Position numbers and translations under genes: made by a program. From Candidatus Obscuribacterales bacterium (GTDB taxonomy: Bacteria > Cyanobacteriota > Vampirovibrionia > Obscuribacterales > Obscuribacteraceae), in NCBI GenBank assembly GCA_019745415.1, contig JAIETF010000007.1, positions 124,001 through 188,000 on the forward strand: a stretch of 64,000 nt of DNA. The letters are read 5' to 3'. Positions 1-7,689 of the stretch are shown here, piece by piece. Every line of letters starts with the position of its first letter. The first letter of the stretch is position 1. The notes beneath the pieces were generated by a model, which was not told where the DNA came from, ran no database searches, and worked only from the letters and a program-made list of their open reading frames with translations.

Positions 1-1164
1 GAATTGCGTAACAAAGCATACTTGCAAGAGTCGGTTTCAGATCTGACTAGTTCGATGGGCATTACCAGCGGGCAAACCTACGCCATAGTCTATTTTAGTA
101 TCAACTCTGAAAGCGGCAGTTGCGATAGCAATCTAGACAATTATGCCCTCTCGGTGGCGAAAGCCATGAAGCATCTAAAAGAAACAAAACACCTCGTCAA
201 GCTTGGCGACCTGAGCAAACTAGATTTGGTGAGAGCGCAGCCGCTGGAATTTGCCATAATCATCAGAGGCGAAAATGAAACCTTTTATGAGCAGTGCTGC
301 CTAGAACTTGGACGCCTATTGGAAACGGGCTTACGAGCCGAAAGAACAGTGGCGCACAATCTGGTGGTCAGCCTTGGTCTAGCTGTGTTTCCTTTTGATG
401 CTATGAAAGGCGACGACGTGCTATCCAGAGCCAAACTAGCCATGGTACTGGCTGAAAATCTAGCCAAGCCTGAGAATAATCCCATACCACCAAACGGCTA
501 TAGAGTCACTTTGTCGCTGGCCAAAGCCCGCAATGTACCGTCAAATTTCAAACCTTTACGCAAGTATACCGCCGTCAAAGGCGAGCTTGGTGTCATGGAC
601 GGTGCGGAAGTGATTCAGTCGATGGCCAGCGGCGGACGCACCGGTGTGCTCACCGTAGAAGACCCGGTCACTAACCGCCAATTCACCTTGCTGGTGGAAG
701 ACGGCAAAGCCATAGGGGCTGAACTAGGCAAAATGCAAGGCATGGATGCACTGATGGAATTTGTTTCCACCTTCGAAACCGGCACCTTTGTCTTTTCCGA
801 AAAGCCAAGCCTCGATAAAGAATATCTTCACATCAAGAGAATGCCGATGCCGTCAATCATGAACTGCCTTATGGATTCGGCCCTGGCCACAGACAATCTC
901 ACAGCAGCAAGACAGATTATCAAAGATCTCAAAACTCCCATCATGGCCCAATATTCCGACGCAGCCTGGCAAGAACTCTTCCGCCACGAAGAACCAGGAC
1001 ATAGAGAACAACATCTACTTAAAGAGATAATGCGCATGGCAGACGGCCGATTTGGGCTGGAAGCCATTTTCGGCGCCTTGTCTTATGCACCGACCGCCAT
1101 GGTCTGGCATGCGGCGGCGAGACTGATCAGTCACGGTCTAATCGGTTATGCTGTCAGGCGATAA
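1..1164 (+). CDS. DUF4388 (PatA-like) signalling protein, possibly 5'-truncated by window edge
   Basis: The reading frame is open through base 1, and the first in-frame start is a TTG at position 4, so the true start may lie outside the window. Residues about 20-155 look like a degenerate GGDEF/cyclase-type fold: the segment around VVSLGLAVFPFDA resembles the conserved core, but I see no GGDEF signature, so catalysis is unlikely. Residues about 195-280 (from GELGVMDGAEVIQSMASGG to GTFVFSE) match the DUF4388 domain found at the N terminus of PatA-type regulators, a presumed protein-interaction module. The C-terminal 100 residues are unassigned helices. The gene ends inside the 3' end of the convergent sbcC gene, an 11-bp overlap. 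The role is inferred to be cytoplasmic signalling; the partner is unknown. Confidence 0.7.
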   Translation, partial: ELRNKAYLQESVSDLTSSMGITSGQTYAIVYFSINSESGSCDSNLDNYALSVAKAMKHLKETKHLVKLGDLSKLDLVRAQPLEFAIIIRGENETFYEQCCLELGRLLETGLRAERTVAHNLVVSLGLAVFPFDAMKGDDVLSRAKLAMVLAENLAKPENNPIPPNGYRVTLSLAKARNVPSNFKPLRKYTAVKGELGVMDGAEVIQSMASGGRTGVLTVEDPVTNRQFTLLVEDGKAIGAELGKMQGMDALMEFVSTFETGTFVFSEKPSLDKEYLHIKRMPMPSIMNCLMDSALATDNLTAARQIIKDLKTPIMAQYSDAAWQELFRHEEPGHREQHLLKEIMRMADGRFGLEAIFGALSYAPTAMVWHAAARLISHGLIGYAVRR

Positions 1165-4100
1165 AGTGCAACTTTGAGATACCGCCCCGCTTAGTAACCT
1201 GTATCTGCACCGGGAACATTTCTTTAACGTCGTTGATATGGGTGATAATCAGCACCCGCGAAAACTCTTGTTGAATGAGCTTGATAGCTTTGACCAGCCG
1301 CTCTCGACTGCTGTCGTCTTGCGAGCCGAAACCTTCATCAATAATCAAAGTTTCCAATTTAGAACCGGCTCGTCTGGCCAGCAAGCGAGACAAGGCGATA
1401 CGCAGAGCGAAGTTAACTTTGAAGGCCTCGCCCCCCGAATAAAGCTCATATGCCCTAGTCCCCAACTCATCGCCGATGACCAAATCAAGGGTCTCCGACA
1501 TGCCACCTGCTTTGGTGCGAGCTTGGGTAATCAGAGCAACATGCATCTTATTCTCGGTCAGACGAGACAAAATACGATTTGCTTCGCTCTCTATCTCAGG
1601 TATAGCATTCTCAATGATTACGGCCTGAATTCCCTTTTTACCGAGTGCTTCCGACAAAAACTCATAATCACTCAATTCTTCTTTGAGCGCTTCGATCTCC
1701 TTGAGCCGGTCTTCAATTGCTCTCAGTTCGCGCCCAACTGCCTCTTCTTTATCAAGCAAAACAGCCACTTTTCGTGAACTTTCATCGCGCTTATCTCTGA
1801 GTTCACCAAGCATAGGCAAAAGTCCATCAAGGGCGGCCTTCTCCCTATCCATTTCTTGATAGGCGCGCTTTAAAGCGATTTGCTCACTCTCCAAGCCGTC
1901 AACTATCTCTCTATTGCGACCTTCTTCCTGTTCTAGACTCTGCAATTTACCACTCAAAAGCGGCAGCTCTTCCGAGGCACGTTTGACGTCGCGTGCCTTC
2001 TGCGCAAACTGCATCAACTCAGAAAGACGCTGCTTGAGGCGAGCATGCTCATCTCTACTATAAGAAGACAAGCTGAGGCTTTCTTGAATCCTTGCCAGTT
2101 CCTGCCGAACTTCCAGACCATAAGATTCCGAACTGATCTCTGCTTTCAAGGCTTTCAAAGAATCCAGCAATTCCGGTCTTTTCTTCTCAAGGGCGGAAAG
2201 CTCCTGCTGGTCTCGCTCCAACTGCTCTTTGCGCCCTTCGATGTGTCGCTTCAGTCTAATTTGAGCCGAAAGAGAATTATAGACAACCGGATCAAAATCA
2301 ATTTCAGCCAGCTGCTCTTTCACCTTGAGCAGCGACTCTCTTTCAAGTTGAGCAAAATTCTCAGCATTGAGTTTCTCAGTCAAAATGGCAAGTTCGGCCT
2401 TTTGTTTGGCCAGATTGTCCTGAGCACGACTAACTGCACTCAAACGCTCATTAAACTGCCCTATGCGCTTATCCAACTCTTTACGCCCCAAAAGGCGGCG
2501 CTTCAATTCGGTGTATTCTTTGCGCAATTCATCGCGGTCAAAAGCCAGCCGCTCCTTCTCGACTTCTATACGCCCGATCTCGTCATGCATCTCTTTGTTT
2601 TGCTGCAAGTATCTATCGCAGACAGCCGCTCGGTCTAAGATGGGATGAGAACAAAGTGGACAGAGTGGGCTATTTGCGTGTTCATTCAGCTCACGAATCT
2701 TCTCAAGATTTTCTCGTTGCCTGAGCTTCAAATCTTCTATCTTCAAGTCGAAGCTCTCAAGCTGCGACTTAATGCTCAGCCCTCTCTTCTCGCAAAGATC
2801 AAACTGCACTTCAAGCTTATCTAGTTCTTTCGCTTCTTCATCAAGCTCTTCGCCTTCTTGATTGAGATTTTGCGAAGAGCCGCTCACCGACTCTAAGTCC
2901 TTCACAACATTCTCTTTTTGACCCACCTCGGCTTCTAGTCTAATGCGCGATTCTTGAATCAAGGCGGTCAACTCCTGAGCCCTTCTGGTCAACTGAGTAA
3001 AGGCTTCCTGCTTGCGCGCCAGAGACGTCTCCTGCTCCACCATCTTCTTATACTCAAGATACTGAGCTTCGATTTTCTCAGCACCATCAACCTCAAGTAT
3101 CAACTCTTGCCTGCGTTTTTCAAGCTGTTCCGCTTCCTTTTCAAGCTGCTCTAAAGTCATCTCTAACTTAGATCTGATGAAAGAAAGTTCGCCTGATAGT
3201 GCTATTTTGCGTTCACTCAGCTCTTGCATAGACAACTGCAAGGTATCGAGCATTTCAACCCGAGCACGAGTGGCTTCAAACTCTTGCAATTCTTTTTCCA
3301 GATGCGCACCTTCGGCAAGCAACACCTTCAATTCGCCAACCTTCTCTATCAATTCGCCGCGTTCCCGAATAAGTCTGGTCAGCTGAATAGAAGCATCTGT
3401 AAGACGCTTATCGTTCGAATCAATCTGCACCTTGACCATTTTCAAGTTCTGAACTTTCTCGGTCAGCTCATTAACCCGACACTCGATATCTGAAAAGGCA
3501 CCTTCGGCATTCTTTAGTTCCTCTTTCTCGACTACAAGTTTCTCTTTTATCTCAGCTTCGAGTTCTTTCAGACTATCGAAATTGCTCACTGCTCCGGACA
3601 GAAAATCTAGTTTGCCCTTGGTCAATTTAGTCAGGTCTCGGGCTTCGTCCCGCAAACGGTCAAAGTAAGAAAGTCCAAGAATCTCGCCCAAAACCTGCTT
3701 TCGCTCCGATGGCGGCTTGAGCGTAAACTCATCGGAGCGCCCTTGCTTGAGATAGGCACTATTGATGAAAGTGTCATAGTCCATACGCAAGAGATTCAAA
3801 ATGAGCCGGCCGGTTTCTCTAGTAGAAGCAGCTGTCAAACTATTCCACTTAACAGAAGCCAAGCGCTCTTTGCCGATATCATCAACACCAGTGATGCCGT
3901 CGGCCACCATAAACTCGAGATTCCCTTTGGTTTGCCCGCGACTTCCAGCTTTACCGCTGCGCTGACGGGAGCGCCGAACTCTGTATAGCCGCCCTTCATG
4001 GGCGAAAACAAGATCTACCCACATTTGACCTTCACCAAGTCTAATCAGTTCATCGGAAGAGGCTCTTGCTTCCTCAAAAATAGCCCAGGTTACTGCATCC

Positions 4101-4222
4101 AGTAGGGCCGATTTGCCCGCTCCGTTCTGACCGGTCAAACAGGCAACAGGTATTCCGCTAAGATCCAAAGTAGCATCGGCATAGCTCATGAAATTATGCA
4201 GCTGCACCAAGTTTAGAATCAC
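1154..4222 (-). CDS. sbcC: SbcC-type (Rad50-like) DNA repair ATPase/exonuclease subunit
   Basis: 1022 aa, close to the usual SbcC length. The N terminus carries the Walker A motif GQNGAGKSALLD (residues about 33-44), followed by a long coiled coil. The coil is interrupted near residue 520 by a CPLC zinc hook (PLCPLCSHPI), then returns to the ATPase lobe. That lobe has the ABC signature LYSGGEAFKVN near residue 928 and Walker B LETLIIDEGFGS near 960. SbcC normally pairs with the SbcD nuclease to process hairpins and double-strand breaks; no sbcD is adjacent here. It is transcribed divergently from the neighbouring gene at 4255 with only 32 bp between them, so the two promoters must overlap. 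It converges on the DUF4388 gene. Family assignment is firm. Confidence 0.95.
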   Translation of the reverse strand: MILNLVQLHNFMSYADATLDLSGIPVACLTGQNGAGKSALLDAVTWAIFEEARASSDELIRLGEGQMWVDLVFAHEGRLYRVRRSRQRSGKAGSRGQTKGNLEFMVADGITGVDDIGKERLASVKWNSLTAASTRETGRLILNLLRMDYDTFINSAYLKQGRSDEFTLKPPSERKQVLGEILGLSYFDRLRDEARDLTKLTKGKLDFLSGAVSNFDSLKELEAEIKEKLVVEKEELKNAEGAFSDIECRVNELTEKVQNLKMVKVQIDSNDKRLTDASIQLTRLIRERGELIEKVGELKVLLAEGAHLEKELQEFEATRARVEMLDTLQLSMQELSERKIALSGELSFIRSKLEMTLEQLEKEAEQLEKRRQELILEVDGAEKIEAQYLEYKKMVEQETSLARKQEAFTQLTRRAQELTALIQESRIRLEAEVGQKENVVKDLESVSGSSQNLNQEGEELDEEAKELDKLEVQFDLCEKRGLSIKSQLESFDLKIEDLKLRQRENLEKIRELNEHANSPLCPLCSHPILDRAAVCDRYLQQNKEMHDEIGRIEVEKERLAFDRDELRKEYTELKRRLLGRKELDKRIGQFNERLSAVSRAQDNLAKQKAELAILTEKLNAENFAQLERESLLKVKEQLAEIDFDPVVYNSLSAQIRLKRHIEGRKEQLERDQQELSALEKKRPELLDSLKALKAEISSESYGLEVRQELARIQESLSLSSYSRDEHARLKQRLSELMQFAQKARDVKRASEELPLLSGKLQSLEQEEGRNREIVDGLESEQIALKRAYQEMDREKAALDGLLPMLGELRDKRDESSRKVAVLLDKEEAVGRELRAIEDRLKEIEALKEELSDYEFLSEALGKKGIQAVIIENAIPEIESEANRILSRLTENKMHVALITQARTKAGGMSETLDLVIGDELGTRAYELYSGGEAFKVNFALRIALSRLLARRAGSKLETLIIDEGFGSQDDSSRERLVKAIKLIQQEFSRVLIITHINDVKEMFPVQIQVTKRGGISKLHFIA

Positions 4223-4254
4223 TCTATTGCGTCTCGCTTCCTATACTAATAGCC

Positions 4255-6672
4255 ATGCCGGCCCGATTTTTACTGCTAATCTTGCTTTCGCTTCTCGGAG
4301 CAACCTCTATCATACTGGAGGTAGCCGCTTCCCGTCTGATCGGACGCTTCACCGGTGAACATCTAGCTGCAACACTTACCCTGTCATTTTATATGCTCGG
4401 GTTTGCCAGACCCTTTTTCAAACCACCTAGAGCAAGTCTTGGCAGGCTTATACTGGCAACCATTGCCTTGACAATTTCCTTTCTAGGTACAGCCTCTACA
4501 AACGCATCTATGATGCTCTGCCAACTTGCCGAGCATCTGCCCGAAACCGCTAGCAGCGCCTTGCTAACAGCCATAGCTTCGGTATCTATCTATTGCCTGG
4601 CTTATCTTAGCGGCGCCCAACTGTTTAAGTTGAGCAGCCAAAGACAAGGTTCTGCTTTCGACTACAGAAATTATCTTTGCTATAACATCGGCGCCGCCCT
4701 GGGTGGCTACGGCGTTATCTCTCTGCTTGGTCTCGGGCTGAAAATGACCTTGGGTTCTTGTCTTGCCTTCTTGCTCATCGCGCACCTTGTCAACAGGCTG
4801 AACTTGAGGCAAGAAAATGAAAATCAGACGGTTTCTCCCCAAAAAAATCAACCGATATCGGTTGATTTTTCGAAACACATGGCTGACTCAAAATCAGTCG
4901 AAAAAGAATCGCCCTTCTCTTGGCAACCACCAGCTCTCCTCATCTTCCTTTCTGGTCTCGCTGGACTTTTGTCCCAGCTGGTCATCTTACGCACCAGCGC
5001 CTGCCTAAGCGGCTCTGCTGTCACAGCTTTAGCACTTACAGCTTCGGGCTATATAACCTTCATGTCGCTGGGAAATCTTTGCGGTTACATCGTTTCGGTT
5101 AAAACTGGAAAAAGCTTTCTAGTTAAGGCAGTTTGGGTCTACTTTCTCTGCCTGGCAGGACACGCACTCTGCCTAAACCAATTCAGCAAGGTTTGCGGCT
5201 TCTATTTGCACCTAACCAGTAATCTAGATTTAGTCTTCATATTCTTGTCTATGTCTATCAGCGCTCTACCGGCATTTGCATCCGGTCTTTTGGTGACAAG
5301 CATATATGGTGAATTTAAGGGACAGGCTGAAGGATTCAGAAAAACCATGGCCTTAAATGCCGCTGGTGCAGCCCTGGCCCCAGCCATTTTTCTATTTACT
5401 TTCTCCATTCCCCAGCTTGGGCAATTACTTGGGCAACATCGTTTGCAAATAGCCATACATCTCTTACTGCTAATGGCCGGCTTTATCGTTCATCTCACCC
5501 TTGCTTCTAAAGGAAGCAAGTTGAAGGGAAGAATAACACTGCTTTTGTTGCTTCCGCTTTCAATTTTGCTTCCAGTTAGCGACGCTGGTTTAACAGAAGG
5601 GAGAATCAATCTTCCGTTTAGTTTGTCGGCAGCTGAGCAGCTTTTACAAAGCGAAAAGGGACTGAAGACACTCTACAGAGAAGACGGCTTCTACTCTACT
5701 ATCACGCTCGAACAAAGCAGTGACGGTAACCTCTTGGTGCTCAAGTCAAACGGTAATATCGAAGCGACCAAGACTGTTCAAGCTGATTTAACAGCGCAGG
5801 GCAAGAAAATAATTTCAGCAGAGCCAACACACAAACTACTCTTTCTCTTGCCTTATTTAGTGCACCCAGGCGAGCCAAAACAAGTACTGATCATAGGACT
5901 TGGACTTGCCACCACTTGTGATATCGCCAAGTCGGTGCTTAGAGACGGCGTATGTGAAACTATCGAATTAGAACCAGAAGCAATAGAGGCGGCAGCGCAA
6001 GCCGCAAGAATAGCTAATGTCGATATGAATGTCGATATGAATAAAGTCAAAGAGCATGCCGGTTTGTCTACTTATATAAGACAAGGAGACGGCCGCCTCT
6101 ATCTAGCCCAACACAAAGCCGAATATGACCTTCTCATCTGCCAACCTTCCGAACCCTGGGTGAGCGGCTCAGCTTCTCTATTTACTCGTGAATTCTTAGA
6201 AACAGCCCGCTTCAGGCTCGCTACCAACGGCGTCTTCTGCCAATGGCTGCAGCTCTATGGACTCGAGCCCCAAGCCCTGGTCGACTATGTAAGAACCTTC
6301 GAAGAGGTTTTTCCCGGGTCGTATATCTATAGAAGCAAGGGAGCAAGCGAGATAATCTTGGTCGGAGCCAAGCCGTCGAGCGAACTAAACAGAATGATTT
6401 TGCAAAGCAAACTTCGACGCTTGGAACCTTTGATCAGGAGAGAGGATCTTGACCTCAGCTTTGATGAACTATCGACATGTCTGCATAAAGCAGCAAACTT
6501 GGGTGCTAAGCTGGGTTACAGAGGTGAAGACGTACTTGACGACAATTTGTCTTTGCAACATCGCTCACTCTTACGACCAGATTCGTCAGCCACGGCGGCG
6601 GCAAATCGTAATGCTCAAATCATTAACCTTCAGGTAAATGTTCAATTGCCCTCTTCCAATCTGAAAGAATAA
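4255..6672 (+). CDS. Membrane-fused spermidine-synthase-like protein
   Basis: 805 aa. Residues about 1-440 are a polytopic membrane region with roughly ten or more hydrophobic helices. Residues about 450-740 form a Rossmann methyltransferase fold of the spermidine synthase family: VLIIGLGLATT (cofactor loop), IELEPEAIEAA (acidic ribose-binding strand) and LICQPSEPWVSGSASLFTREF. The last motif is typical of the fused MFS/spermidine-synthase-like family, in which the catalytic Asp of true SpeE is replaced, so polyamine synthesis is not assured. A hydrophilic linker near residues 190-215 contains a perfect 28-bp DNA palindrome (4843-4870). A local duplication, NVDMNVDMN, is visible near residue 588. 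Divergent from sbcC. The biochemical role of this family is unsettled. Confidence 0.8.
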   Translation: MPARFLLLILLSLLGATSIILEVAASRLIGRFTGEHLAATLTLSFYMLGFARPFFKPPRASLGRLILATIALTISFLGTASTNASMMLCQLAEHLPETASSALLTAIASVSIYCLAYLSGAQLFKLSSQRQGSAFDYRNYLCYNIGAALGGYGVISLLGLGLKMTLGSCLAFLLIAHLVNRLNLRQENENQTVSPQKNQPISVDFSKHMADSKSVEKESPFSWQPPALLIFLSGLAGLLSQLVILRTSACLSGSAVTALALTASGYITFMSLGNLCGYIVSVKTGKSFLVKAVWVYFLCLAGHALCLNQFSKVCGFYLHLTSNLDLVFIFLSMSISALPAFASGLLVTSIYGEFKGQAEGFRKTMALNAAGAALAPAIFLFTFSIPQLGQLLGQHRLQIAIHLLLLMAGFIVHLTLASKGSKLKGRITLLLLLPLSILLPVSDAGLTEGRINLPFSLSAAEQLLQSEKGLKTLYREDGFYSTITLEQSSDGNLLVLKSNGNIEATKTVQADLTAQGKKIISAEPTHKLLFLLPYLVHPGEPKQVLIIGLGLATTCDIAKSVLRDGVCETIELEPEAIEAAAQAARIANVDMNVDMNKVKEHAGLSTYIRQGDGRLYLAQHKAEYDLLICQPSEPWVSGSASLFTREFLETARFRLATNGVFCQWLQLYGLEPQALVDYVRTFEEVFPGSYIYRSKGASEIILVGAKPSSELNRMILQSKLRRLEPLIRREDLDLSFDELSTCLHKAANLGAKLGYRGEDVLDDNLSLQHRSLLRPDSSATAAANRNAQIINLQVNVQLPSSNLKE
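4843..4870. repeat. 28-bp perfect palindrome inside a coding region, core ACCGATATCGGT
   Basis: Two 14-bp arms (left arm AAAAATCAACCGAT) meet without a loop. The central 12 bp, ACCGATATCGGT, is the same core found six times at 34135-34346 and once at 41786-41797. Here it is translated as part of a hydrophilic linker between membrane helices, a place where an insertion would be tolerated. It could be a mobile palindromic element, an operator, or a chance hairpin. Confidence 0.8.
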
Positions 6673-6750
6673 TGGCATAATACAAAATCCTCTCTTGAGG
6701 AAGGAATCCGGAATCTATCTAGGTATGGATTTGGAATAAGGATTTAGAGC

Positions 6751-7689
6751 TTGTCTTTTCGACTATTGCTAATTGAAGATAGTCCCACCCAGCTACTAAC
6801 CATCGCAAAAACACTGCAAGCAGAGGGCTATACAGTGATTGAGGCGAGAAACGGAGCGGAGGGACTGGCGAGAGCCTATCACGAAGCACCGGATTTGATC
6901 ATTTCAGATGTAGTAATGACCGGCATTAACGGCTATCAACTGTGTCGGTTGGTGAAGAACGACCCTGACCTGGCCTCAATACCGGTTATCTTGCTTACTA
7001 AGCTTGACGGTTCGGTTGATCGCTTTTGGGGTTATCAATCCGGCGCAGAGCGCTACATTCCAAAAGAGCCCGGCTTCCGCAGCTTGATCAAGTCGATTCA
7101 AGAGATTTTGGAAGATCCGGCTACCAAGCCACGTTTGCGTCTTTTGAACGAGCCCAGTCGCCCTCTCAGTTCTGAAGATATCAATAATCGTCTCAATCAA
7201 CTTCTGGAAAGGCTGCTCTTTGAGGCGACCATTGCAGAAGAAGTGCGCAAGATTGCAGAGGATGTGCTTGACCTAGAGACAGTCTCTAAACGTCTTTTTG
7301 AACTACTTTCTTCGATACTCGATTACCAGGCTGTGGGCCTGGTAGTCAATCAAGGCAAACATTCAAGCCTTAAAACAGACGCAGCCGAAGGTGTGGATGA
7401 AGAAGCCCTCACGGCTTACATAGCCAGACTTTCAGCTCAGCTTGGCTTGCCGCCCTTGAGCCGCAGTCACGACGACCAACAAAGCAAACATGCCCACCAC
7501 GTGCCTGACAATGCCATGTGTCAAACCATCGATATCAAAGGCTTCCGGCTTGGTATCTTGGTGGTTATTCCGCCGGTCAGCCAGATCTTGAAAGCCGGTG
7601 ACCAAAAAGTAGTTCGTTTGATAGGTGAACAACTTTCGCCAGTCTTAAGAATGCTCGACTTAGTTGTAGGAAAGAGCCAAAAGAGCTAA
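6751..7689 (+). CDS. Response regulator with REC domain and C-terminal GAF-like domain
   Basis: 312 aa, TTG start with an AAGGA about 8 nt upstream. Residues 4-120 are a CheY-type receiver: the acidic pair in LLLIEDSPTQ, the phospho-acceptor Asp in LIISDVVMTGINGYQ, the Thr in VILLTKLDG and the Lys in ERYIPKEPG. After a helical linker (about 140-190), residues about 190-305 (FELLSSILDYQAVGLVVNQ onward) resemble a GAF/sensor fold, so the output may be interaction or ligand sensing rather than DNA binding; no HTH is seen. It ends 4 bp inside the convergent gene at 7686-10211. No cognate kinase is adjacent. Confidence 0.8.
   Translation: MSFRLLLIEDSPTQLLTIAKTLQAEGYTVIEARNGAEGLARAYHEAPDLIISDVVMTGINGYQLCRLVKNDPDLASIPVILLTKLDGSVDRFWGYQSGAERYIPKEPGFRSLIKSIQEILEDPATKPRLRLLNEPSRPLSSEDINNRLNQLLERLLFEATIAEEVRKIAEDVLDLETVSKRLFELLSSILDYQAVGLVVNQGKHSSLKTDAAEGVDEEALTAYIARLSAQLGLPPLSRSHDDQQSKHAHHVPDNAMCQTIDIKGFRLGILVVIPPVSQILKAGDQKVVRLIGEQLSPVLRMLDLVVGKSQKS

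Noticed and set aside
1238..3988. Several + strand ORFs of 60-197 codons opposite sbcC
   Set aside because: They are antisense shadows of a clear SbcC gene; their products have no domain and no ribosome sites.
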